Shown here: positions 15,156 through 21,368 of the stretch, piece after piece | How positions within the stretch are numbered: position 1 is the first letter of the stretch | Layout of the letters: each line of letters begins with the position of its first letter | Source: a virus | Strand: one strand, 5' to 3' | IMG/VR virus record: IMGVR_UViG_3300025425_000192 | Coordinates: 1-21,368 of that record | Length of the DNA stretch: 21,368 nucleotides | The notes under the pieces: generated by a model | Seen by the model: the letters and a program-made list of their open reading frames with translations, nothing else | What the model was told of the DNA's origin: nothing | Databases searched by the model: none | Program-made: the position numbers and the translations under genes

Positions 15156-16307
15156 TTAGAATCCTAACCCTGCTGTTCTGGCTCCGGTCATTGCGCCGAG
15201 GCCCGCGATGCCATAACCCAGAACCTGCTGTGCAGTAGAGGGTTGTTGTACCGCTTGGCTGGTAACCGTGGCTTGCGAGCTTGGCGTGCCACGATAGATG
15301 TCCGACAAAAATCCGTACTGTTGGTACGGAGCTGCCATTTGTTCAATGTTGGACCGACGTACTGCATCCAGTTCGGATTGCTGCTGCTGACGATCCATAG
15401 CACCAAGGCCACCCAAAGTAGCAATGTCGTTCTGAGTCAGAGTCTGGCCCAACTGACCAAGACCTGCTTGCTGCAAGCCTAACGAACCGGCTTGTCCGGC
15501 TATGCCCGCGGCCTGTGTGCCAAGCGAACCTAAGCCCTGTCCTATGTTCATCAACTGGCTTACATCTTGCTGACCTAGTTGACCGTACTGAAGACCTAGC
15601 GCACCCATGCCCGTACCGGCGGCTTGCCTACGGGCTTGCGTCGCTTCGAAGGCTTGTTGTGCGGCACTACGCGCTGACTCAAAACCTGCGGCACGCATAC
15701 GCGCACCAACGTCGCCTTGTTCTTGCAGGATATTGCTCGCCAGTTCGGACTGCATGATGCCTTGTCTAGCCCCACCAAACGCGCCTTGGCTTACAGCTTG
15801 AGCGGCTTGTTGGTTTTGAGCCAACAGGCCCTGCTTGGCAATGTCTTCTTGAGTTTTCTGTATAACCTGTTCTTCGTAGGGGTTATAGAACTGCGAAACG
15901 TTTATTGAGGGATCGTATGTGCCCGTAGAACCTAAAAGCGCTTCGCCCGCAGCGCGTTGATACTCGTAGGGTACTTCGCGGGTTTGCTGCGCAAGATCAC
16001 CGGCTTCGGCATAAAACTGTTGAGCCTGTTGAACCGTGGGGAACGCAAAGTTTTCCAGTGCCCCTTGTCCGGCAAGCACCTGATCCACGCCGCCTTGAAG
16101 GTACGGCTGGAACGCGCCAACGCCTTGCTGGCCTAACGCCATAGCGGATTGTTCTAGTCCGCTTAGTCCCGCTACTTGGTATGCAGGAGGAAGAGCGGCG
16201 GTATTGCCAACCCTCTGGCTAACTAAATCTTGAACATTGGCAAGAAGACCAAGACGATACGCTTCAATCTGTGGATTTTCTTGAACTATCTGGGTTGTTA
16301 CCGCCAT
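15156..16307 (-). CDS. 383-aa Gln/Gly/Ala-rich virion protein
   Basis: Probable structural or internal virion protein. The composition is dominated by Gln, Ala and Gly. A recognisable centre, FYNPYEEQVIQKTQEDIAKQ (140-159) followed by GAFGGARQG, recurs in phage virion proteins I have seen. Residues about 230-305 form a quasi-heptad Leu-Gly/Gln repeat (GALGLQYGQLGQQ, GSLGLQQAGLGQLGQ), which would build a long amphipathic helix or bundle. The C terminus is a short hydrophobic Gly/Ala stretch. ATG 16307 shares a base with the stop of the 569-aa gene (TAATG), so translation is likely coupled. By size and order it belongs with the ejection-type proteins around it. An exact role cannot be given. 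Confidence 0.7.
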   Translation of the reverse strand: MAVTTQIVQENPQIEAYRLGLLANVQDLVSQRVGNTAALPPAYQVAGLSGLEQSAMALGQQGVGAFQPYLQGGVDQVLAGQGALENFAFPTVQQAQQFYAEAGDLAQQTREVPYEYQRAAGEALLGSTGTYDPSINVSQFYNPYEEQVIQKTQEDIAKQGLLAQNQQAAQAVSQGAFGGARQGIMQSELASNILQEQGDVGARMRAAGFESARSAAQQAFEATQARRQAAGTGMGALGLQYGQLGQQDVSQLMNIGQGLGSLGTQAAGIAGQAGSLGLQQAGLGQLGQTLTQNDIATLGGLGAMDRQQQQSELDAVRRSNIEQMAAPYQQYGFLSDIYRGTPSSQATVTSQAVQQPSTAQQVLGYGIAGLGAMTGARTAGLGF

Positions 16308-18016
16308 TACGCGACTCCCTCGAATTGTCTCATTACTTGATACATCTTACGTATGCCTTTTTCTCGGTCGCCGTTTCCGGCTCCCTTTACGGCTCTTGCA
16401 GTAAACACAAACTCACCGTCAGAAAGCATTGCGGGAATGTCGTCAGAAGTACCCGTGCCCAGGCCATTTATGGCTCCGTTACGGCGCGGGAAATTTCGGC
16501 TGTCCATTATTCCACCTTGCGCCGCACCCGCTACTGGGGCAGAGACGCGTCTAGGTTGGTATGCCGCAATAGCTGCCTGAGTTTCAGGAGAACGGGCTAG
16601 ACGTGTATACGGAACAACGGGCGCTGACGCCACTTGAGTTGTTTCACGTGGAGCATAATTCAGAGGGCCACTGCGGTATAACTCCGGATTTTGTTCCAGA
16701 AGATCTTGTCCGGTTACGCCGCCAAAAGGCATTTCGGTTTCTAACTCCGGAGCCTTGAAACCACCGGTAGCGCCTAACACCGCAGTGCCGGCAGCCACCA
16801 ATGGCGCATAAGAACGAAGTGCTCCGCCGATACCCGGACCCATTCCAGCGGCGGTGTTATACGCTAACGCCTCCTTGGCGGCTTGTTCTTTTGCAGCCGC
16901 AGAGGCGTTTGCAAAAGCCTCGGGGGAAGAAAAGAAATCTTTAGCCGTATAACGTTTTGGAATAAAAGCGTCTTTCATGCTTTCGGCAAAGTTACGGCCG
17001 CCCGGAGCAAACGCGTCTTTTACGCTGTCTCGGAATCCCGGAATAACGCGTTGACTAATTAACTCGTTTTTAGCCATCTGTCCCGTAACCACGGGGGCCG
17101 GAGCCGCAGCCGTGACAACAGTGCTTGGTATTCCAACCGGAGGTTGTCGCATACCCGCAGTAAGCGCTTCTTGGGCCGTGACAGGAGCACCGGACGCATT
17201 TAGCGACGTACCCGCGGCTCTAGCCAAGATAGATTCACTCTGTGTTTCGGCTAGTTCCGCAACCATCATGTCGCTGCTTTTAGCTACGTCAGAAATCGTG
17301 TTCTGTGCGGCGCTTTGTGCGGCGCTTTGTGCGCCGGGTAGTGCGCCAGTAACGCCTTCTTTAAACCCGGAGCCAAACCCTGTTCCAGCTTTAGCGCCTT
17401 GAATTCCGCCCTGCACGCCGCTAAACAACCCGCCAATTGCGCCACCCAAAGCCGCGCTCTTAAGGGCGTCTTTAAGGCTTCCGCCTTGAACTAATGTGCC
17501 GATACCACTACCAAGCGCACCGGCGGCAATAGTGCCAAGGCCCGGGGCTATAAAGTTTAAACCAACGGATAAGATAATAGGCGCGGCTTTCTTAATTACT
17601 TTGATTACGCCCTTTACGGCTTTTTTAAGACCCCGAGCAAGCTTCTTAAGAAAGAACTCGGGCTGGCCGGTTACGGGATTAATCGAGTTTAGCTCACTGC
17701 CTACAACGTAACGGTCAGGGTCAATGCCCATAGAGCGCATCTGTCGAAACAAAGAATCTTTGAGGCGGGGGTTTTCTTCAAACACGGCCATAGGAATAAC
17801 GGTCTCGCCTTGCGCGGCGTGAACTACGTACGTATCTTCGTAACGGCCAAACTTAGCTAGGTCATCGGCTATTCGCTTAACAGAGGCCACACCGCTGCTA
17901 GGCAAAGGTGCGTCGTCATCGGCCCAATCGCCAATATCTGCGGTCAGAAAAGACGCAAGGCCGCCATCCGGAACCTCAAACGGGTCGGGGCGTGAATATA
18001 CGGACGTTTCGGACAT
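16307..18016 (-). CDS. 569-aa virion protein with cationic membrane-active segment
   Basis: Structural protein with three parts. Residues about 60-118 form a compact domain (TYVVHAAQGETVIP, then FRQMRSMGIDPDRYVVGSEL). Residues 121-145 are Lys-rich and amphipathic (FFLKKLARGLKKAVKGVIKV), followed by a hydrophobic Gly/Ala segment to about 200 (NFIAPGLGTIAAGALGSGIG), a pattern suited to membrane binding during DNA entry. An Ala-rich linker leads to a C-terminal box (520-569) with GTGTSDDIPAMLSDGEFV and GNGDREKG, which I recall as a recurring phage virion module of unknown function. GAGGAG lies 8 bases before the ATG. It opens the run of ejection-type genes and is preceded by a 75-base gap. Confidence 0.75.
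   Translation of the reverse strand: MSETSVYSRPDPFEVPDGGLASFLTADIGDWADDDAPLPSSGVASVKRIADDLAKFGRYEDTYVVHAAQGETVIPMAVFEENPRLKDSLFRQMRSMGIDPDRYVVGSELNSINPVTGQPEFFLKKLARGLKKAVKGVIKVIKKAAPIILSVGLNFIAPGLGTIAAGALGSGIGTLVQGGSLKDALKSAALGGAIGGLFSGVQGGIQGAKAGTGFGSGFKEGVTGALPGAQSAAQSAAQNTISDVAKSSDMMVAELAETQSESILARAAGTSLNASGAPVTAQEALTAGMRQPPVGIPSTVVTAAAPAPVVTGQMAKNELISQRVIPGFRDSVKDAFAPGGRNFAESMKDAFIPKRYTAKDFFSSPEAFANASAAAKEQAAKEALAYNTAAGMGPGIGGALRSYAPLVAAGTAVLGATGGFKAPELETEMPFGGVTGQDLLEQNPELYRSGPLNYAPRETTQVASAPVVPYTRLARSPETQAAIAAYQPRRVSAPVAGAAQGGIMDSRNFPRRNGAINGLGTGTSDDIPAMLSDGEFVFTARAVKGAGNGDREKGIRKMYQVMRQFEGVA
17304..17333 (-). repeat. 12-base tandem repeat, 2.5 copies, in frame
   Basis: TGTGCGGCGCTT (plus strand) occurs at 17304-17315 and 17316-17327, with half a copy to 17333. 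On the coding strand it gives a repeated Ala-Gln-Ser-Ala unit in the linker of the 569-aa protein. The exact DNA identity suggests slippage expansion. Confidence 0.85.
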
Positions 18017-18051
18017 TGAGTCGCTCCTCGATTAATCTGGGCCTCTGCCCG

Positions 18052-18080
18052 ATTTTATCAGTACTTAAAGCACTATTCTA
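18052..18080 (-). promoter_or_regulatory. Weak promoter-like sequence with an imperfect palindrome in the 18017-18091 gap
   Basis: The 75-base gap ahead of the 569-aa gene holds, on the minus strand, TAGAAT (18080-18075), 17 bases, then TAAAAT (18057-18052). The -10 is good and the -35 poor. An imperfect palindrome, AGTGCTTTAAGTACT, fills the spacer. No terminator with a T-run is seen. It could be an internal promoter for the ejection-protein genes or nothing. Confidence 0.25.
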
Positions 18081-18091
18081 CAGCATCTTAT

Positions 18092-18394
18092 CTAAGGTGT
18101 GTTAACTGTAACAGACCCTACGCTACCTGTCCCAGAGACCCCTAATGCGTTCGGGGAATAGGCCAAAGTTATCTTCAAAAACCCCTCTTTCTCGTATACG
18201 GCTCCGACTTCCAGACCTTGATCACTGCCGCTTTGCAAGTTAGTCAAAGTTATGTCGGTAGCCCGCACATCGCCCGGGTTCTGTATCTGGCGGATCAGGG
18301 TCTCATACGCTTCCTGAATAGCCGCAATCGTATCCTGCTGGTATTCCGCAGGCGGGTTAGGAAAATAGACACGGGTAAGTTGTCTAGATGACAT
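18092..18394 (-). CDS. 100-aa hypothetical virion-block protein
   Basis: Small acidic protein with no signal peptide, membrane segment or enzyme motif. It starts MSSRQLTRVYFPNPPAEYQQ, continues with one amphipathic helix (TIAAIQEAYETLIRQI), and ends in a strand-rich half (ATDITLTNLQSGSDQGLEVG and onward). The ATG shares a base with the stop of the tail-nozzle-like gene (TAATG), and GGGAGAAG lies just upstream, so the two products are probably made in ratio. That pairing suggests a small tail or neck component, but this is context only. A 75-base gap follows before the next gene. Confidence 0.65.
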   Translation of the reverse strand: MSSRQLTRVYFPNPPAEYQQDTIAAIQEAYETLIRQIQNPGDVRATDITLTNLQSGSDQGLEVGAVYEKEGFLKITLAYSPNALGVSGTGSVGSVTVNTP

Positions 18395-20313
18395 TATCTT
18401 CTCCCGTCGGGCCTAATATCTACTCTAGGAGTACCTAGCCGCCACTGCGTATCGGTCGTATCAGACTCAACTTTTAACGCAAAGGACCGACCCCGTAACC
18501 GTATAAAAGTCTGCTCAGTAAACTGTTCCACGGGCGTAGTGGCTGTCTGCACCACGCTAGAGTTATCACTCTGTAAATAAGCTCCGCCCGGGAAGTTACG
18601 GGCCTGCAACGTAAAAGTAGCGTTAGGCGCGTCGGATATAGAGTTTTCAAAGGTCAGATCAGGAATAAGCTTGCTCAAGAACACAAAGTTGTTGCCTTCG
18701 CCTATGCTCATCTGACTGCTTTCAATGTAGCTTGTAATAGCGCTAGGAGGATTAGTACTACCGTCGTTCTGACCCGTTTCGTGGTTATACAGATAACCGT
18801 CTGTGGAGGCCGCAATCGGGGCGTTAAACAAACCGCGGTCCTGCCACGCGGTTCGAGTCAGAGTGCCCACCGCCCACGTGTTCTCTACGTAATTGAAGAC
18901 CACATAACGGTCGTTCTCGTTAGAACTTGCAGACGGGTAGAACCACCAAACTTCTGAGAAAGTGCTGTTAAGCGCGCAAACGGTCAGATCTATCTGAGAG
19001 TTGTTGATATCGTCAAAAATGTACGCTCTAACCGGGCACGGAAGCTTCTGTGTTTGACCGGTGTAGACGTAGAAGTCCCCGATGCCCATCCAAAACACCT
19101 TGTCGTCCACCGCAGTAACCGCAGAAGGCCCCGCAATAGTGATGTTTTCGGCAACTTGCGCCAGACCAAAGGTAAAGGGCGGCCCTAAAAATTGCATAGA
19201 GTGCAACGAGATGTCGGTAAACACCAAGACTTGGTTGCGCGTTTCTACCGCGACTATAATTTCGGAGCCAGAACCTACCCGCAAATCGCCCGCAGTATTA
19301 GTTACTTCCGCATCCCAATCGGTTAAAGATTCTTGCGACGAGAAGCGTATTAACAATGGATCTTGTACGCCCACGTTGTTTTGAGCATCACACCCAAAAG
19401 CAATGATGTGGCGATCCGTGTCGCTGACAAGCACTTGTTTGGCAATAGTAGGAGTGCCCGGATCGGCTCCCGGCAAGTCCGCTAAAGCAACCGCCCTATC
19501 TACGCCGTAATCGCTGGCGCTGGTGTCCCAGTAGTAAATACCGCCGTCACGAGCGTTAAACAAAAGGTCTTCACCAAAATTGTCTATGCCCCACAAACGT
19601 ACGTTGTTTACGGTGCTCAGTGTAGACGAAGAACCCCACGTGCCACGGCCCCAAGTGCTGGATCCCCAGCCGGTGCCCGACACTACTACGCCAAGGCCGG
19701 AGTTTATTTGATAAACGCCTACTACCGCTGCACCCCCATTACCGGTATCTGACCCGTCGGCCGTGACCGGCGTAGGGTTAAGCACGCCATCTACAGTAAT
19801 GCTTGCGATTGTCGATACAGTGCGCGCTTGAACAGTGTAGTTGTTCTCGTCCACGACGTTTATCTGATATTCCTGATTCAGAACATCTGCGGTAATTTGA
19901 CCGCCAAGAGTGGCTGCACCGCTAAACGTCACAAAGTCCCCTGTAGCCGCCCCATGACCGGTGTCCGCAACGTCAATAGTAGAGGATCCGTTGGTCGCGC
20001 CAAACGTTACGTCGCCCGCGGCAGTGGTAGCCCGGATAGGGGTAATGTCGTAGTAGAAGCCGCCTTCGTTAATATAGAACTTAAAACGAGTGCCCACGGC
20101 CATGAGCAACGAGCCTTGCAGGGTTACGTAGGAGTGAAGGGCGCGACAGGGCGCAAGAAAGCTGTAGTTAGACCGCCTAGTCCAACCGCCTATTTTCTCG
20201 GGGAATCCAAATCGGAACCGGATCTTGTCGGAGTCCGACCAACCGCCTTCGTTAGAATAGCTGGTGTTTTCTTTGTTAACACCGGGTCTGAATTGTAATT
20301 TCGCTAAGGGCAT
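18394..20313 (-). CDS. Tail nozzle / DNA-stabilisation-like protein (P22 gp10 or T7 gp12 type) with inserted beta domain
   Basis: 639-aa beta-rich structural protein. The start MPLAKLQFRPGVNKENTSYS, with GGWSDSDKIRFR and EKIGGW, is a pattern I know from short-tailed phage proteins annotated as tail nozzle or packaged-DNA stabilisation. Repeated strand-turn units such as DNFGEDLLFNARDGGIYYWD and NRYVVFNYVENTWAVGTL-like segments fit the beta-propeller of T7 gp12 and P22 gp10. Residues about 97-165 look like an insertion: DTGHGAATGDFVTFSGA and LNQEYQINVVDENNYTV resemble the FCCH-type beta domain seen in phage tail proteins. A Gly/Trp-rich linker, GWGSSTWGRGTWGSS (216-230), follows. GAGGT lies 7 bases before ATG 20313. 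This is the main evidence for a short, non-contractile tail. Confidence 0.75.
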   Translation of the reverse strand: MPLAKLQFRPGVNKENTSYSNEGGWSDSDKIRFRFGFPEKIGGWTRRSNYSFLAPCRALHSYVTLQGSLLMAVGTRFKFYINEGGFYYDITPIRATTAAGDVTFGATNGSSTIDVADTGHGAATGDFVTFSGAATLGGQITADVLNQEYQINVVDENNYTVQARTVSTIASITVDGVLNPTPVTADGSDTGNGGAAVVGVYQINSGLGVVVSGTGWGSSTWGRGTWGSSSTLSTVNNVRLWGIDNFGEDLLFNARDGGIYYWDTSASDYGVDRAVALADLPGADPGTPTIAKQVLVSDTDRHIIAFGCDAQNNVGVQDPLLIRFSSQESLTDWDAEVTNTAGDLRVGSGSEIIVAVETRNQVLVFTDISLHSMQFLGPPFTFGLAQVAENITIAGPSAVTAVDDKVFWMGIGDFYVYTGQTQKLPCPVRAYIFDDINNSQIDLTVCALNSTFSEVWWFYPSASSNENDRYVVFNYVENTWAVGTLTRTAWQDRGLFNAPIAASTDGYLYNHETGQNDGSTNPPSAITSYIESSQMSIGEGNNFVFLSKLIPDLTFENSISDAPNATFTLQARNFPGGAYLQSDNSSVVQTATTPVEQFTEQTFIRLRGRSFALKVESDTTDTQWRLGTPRVDIRPDGRR

Positions 20314-20322
20314 TCGCTAACC

Positions 20323-20748
20323 TCATAATAGGTATTCACCTGTCTCGATCATAGATGCGAGTTCATGTGCGCGGCCTTTAACGTCCCGACTCCACTTTGA
20401 GTCAAGGAACTCCTTTGCTGCGAGGGTATAATCTGCCACTTCCATGGCAGCTAATGCGAGTCTGAAACCACGAAGTCGAGTGGCACCAAGGTTAAAACTA
20501 ATGTCTATAATAGCATCTTTTCGGACATCATCAAGGTCGGTAAACCACGGATATTCCAAAGAAAGCTCTTTAATTACTCGCGCTATGTCGTTCTCAAGCA
20601 GGTAATCGACTTCATCATCGAACAGGCCCATACCGGTGTTCGAGATATTCCTACCCACACCGATAGTTTCGTATCCGGCAGAACACAGGTAAACGTGGCT
20701 TTTTACGCCTTCATGGCGCTTGAGCATTTCAAGTAGTTTTTCGGCCAC
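20323..20748 (-). CDS. Phage lysozyme (GH24 muramidase) with Glu-Cys-Thr triad
   Basis: Peptidoglycan-cutting endolysin of the T4 lysozyme family, 141 aa. The active-site region KRHEGVKSHVYLC then GYETIGVGRN gives E13, C22 and T28, matching T4 Glu11, Asp20 and Thr26 with the exact E-8-C-5-T spacing. Cys replaces the usual Asp; an Asp20Cys change is known to be tolerated in T4 lysozyme. The C-terminal lobe has the family signature ISFNLGATRLRGF and the helix ending KGRAHELASMI. There is no signal peptide or N-terminal membrane anchor, so release should need a holin, which is not seen here. I chose GTG 20748 because it shares a base with the upstream stop (TAGTG), like its neighbours. TTG 20757 is the alternative, and no strong ribosome site supports either. 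Confidence 0.93.
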   Translation of the reverse strand: MAEKLLEMLKRHEGVKSHVYLCSAGYETIGVGRNISNTGMGLFDDEVDYLLENDIARVIKELSLEYPWFTDLDDVRKDAIIDISFNLGATRLRGFRLALAAMEVADYTLAAKEFLDSKWSRDVKGRAHELASMIETGEYLL

Positions 20749-20984
20749 TAGTCGCAAAGCTCAGCTAATTCTTTCCAGTCTTGTGCAGTCCAGTTAGAGG
20801 TATCCACAGAGGCAGGAAGCTCAACCGTAATTCCGGAAACACTAGCACCAAGGAAAGCGCCTGCGGCGTTAGTGTTACCCTTCAAACAGGCCATAGCGTT
20901 GTCTTCGGGTGTAATCTCTAAGCTATTCAACTGGGTACAAGCAGCTAGTGCGTAGCACGCAACACCTAAAATAAGTACTCTCAT
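20748..20984 (-). CDS. 78-aa lipoprotein in the lysis group
   Basis: Small lipoprotein. MRVLILGVACYALAAC is a short signal peptide ending in a lipobox (LAAC) with the lipidated Cys at position 16; the mature part is about 63 residues, mildly acidic, with two further Cys and no membrane segment. ATG 20984 is preferred to ATG 20993 because AAAGGA lies 8 bases before it and it overlaps the upstream stop as ATGA. It lies between a DUF1353 gene and the lysozyme gene, sharing a base with the latter. An outer-membrane spanin subunit or an exclusion lipoprotein is conceivable. However, it lacks the Pro-rich character of Rz1 and the C-terminal anchor of a unimolecular spanin, so the role is open. It implies a Gram-negative host. 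Confidence 0.75.
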   Translation of the reverse strand: MRVLILGVACYALAACTQLNSLEITPEDNAMACLKGNTNAAGAFLGASVSGITVELPASVDTSNWTAQDWKELAELCD

Positions 20985-21349
20985 GAGAACCATCCTTTAA
21001 TAGACTGAAATGTGCGCACTGGGTAGTACAGAGCGCCTGACTTAAACCGTCCAAGACCTAGTACGCTCAGGGCTTCTCGAAACACCTTGTCCGCCTGCTT
21101 TTGGTTCTTAACAACGCCGTCTCCGTGGGTGCATAAATAATCGTGTACCACTGCCGCCTTTCGGTTTTTTGCGTTTGCTACGGGTACTAGCCACCGAAGC
21201 AGCTTAGGTACACTCGCCAGATCAGTGCAATACCCCGCAGGCACAGTAACGGTGCGCCCCAGAACGTCGCTATAATACACCAATGGGGCATGTAGCCGCC
21301 ATCCACCATCCACAGCTTCGGCAACTAGCGCGGTCTGGAAGTGGCTCAT
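20981..21349 (-). CDS. DUF1353 family protein
   Basis: 122-aa protein of the DUF1353 family, recognised by VTVPAGYCTDLASVP (residues about 35-49) and the conserved HDYLC with its His-Asp pair. The family is common in tailed phages, often beside lysis or tail genes, and its biochemical role is not known to me. The His, Asp and Cys residues could form a metal or catalytic site. ATG 21349 is chosen because AGGTG lies 8 bases before it; the in-frame GTG at 21358 overlaps that site. The stop overlaps the lipoprotein start (ATGA), so it leads the lysozyme transcript in this window. The 19 bases upstream are too short to interpret. Confidence 0.85.
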   Translation of the reverse strand: MSHFQTALVAEAVDGGWRLHAPLVYYSDVLGRTVTVPAGYCTDLASVPKLLRWLVPVANAKNRKAAVVHDYLCTHGDGVVKNQKQADKVFREALSVLGLGRFKSGALYYPVRTFQSIKGWFS

Positions 21350-21368
21350 AATACGCACCTAGGGCTTG

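Noticed and set aside
18017-18091. Intrinsic terminator in the gap before the 569-aa gene
   Set aside because: Short stems (GGGC/GCCC and AGTGCT/AGTACT) exist, but neither is followed by a T-run on the transcribed strand.
19828-20298. 156-codon rightward open frame
   Set aside because: It is antisense to the well-supported tail-nozzle-like gene and has no recognisable protein features.
1-21368. tRNA genes, CRISPR arrays, insertion sequences, attachment sites
   Set aside because: No spaced repeat array, transposase or integrase motif, terminal inverted repeat or convincing tRNA arm set was seen by eye. No gene-free stretch exceeds about 100 bases.

Overview
The window is about 21 kb of a tailed double-stranded DNA phage. 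It most resembles an uncultured aquatic or marine phage with a short, podovirus-like tail. The evidence is a family A DNA polymerase with a viral gene neighbourhood, a phage lysozyme, a tail-nozzle-like beta-rich protein, and a run of very large Ala/Gly/Gln-rich virion proteins. Genes are packed with almost no spacers, and many neighbours share stop/start bases (TAATG, ATGA, TAGTG). Every gene but one reads leftward. No terminase, portal, capsid, integrase, tRNA, CRISPR array or insertion sequence is visible, so those parts of the genome lie outside the window or are absent. The host cannot be read from this sequence. Base composition is moderate, with no strong bias.

Left half (1-7200, leftward): the replication module. 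In transcription order it holds a 189-aa conserved protein, a candidate ssDNA-binding protein ending in an acidic DIPW tail, a strong intrinsic terminator, an archaeo-eukaryotic-type primase, a UvrD/Rep-like SF1 helicase, a 59-aa zinc-ribbon protein, and a family A DNA polymerase with leucine at the '762' position. Then come a ribbon-helix-helix-like small protein and two small overlapping reading frames at the window edge. The zinc-ribbon gene and the two edge frames are easy to miss because larger alternative frames overlap them.

Middle (7200-8746): a compact control region with two overlapping, divergent sigma70-like promoters. The leftward one would drive the replication module. The rightward one drives the only rightward gene, a SNF2-family helicase. 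That gene runs tail to tail into the structural block and shares its last four bases with it.

Right half (8743-21349, leftward): virion and lysis genes. In transcription order these are a DUF1353 protein, a small lipoprotein, a GH24 lysozyme with a Glu-Cys-Thr catalytic triad, a tail-nozzle-like protein with an inserted beta domain, a 100-aa protein, and four large proteins (569, 383, 883 and 1245 aa). The four are best explained as internal or ejection proteins, comparable in number and bulk to the T7 gp14/gp15/gp16 set. Likely working order: the primase, helicase, polymerase and SSB-like protein copy the genome, the structural block builds the tail and ejection apparatus, and the lysozyme group releases progeny. 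Family assignments rest on motifs read by eye; no database search was run.
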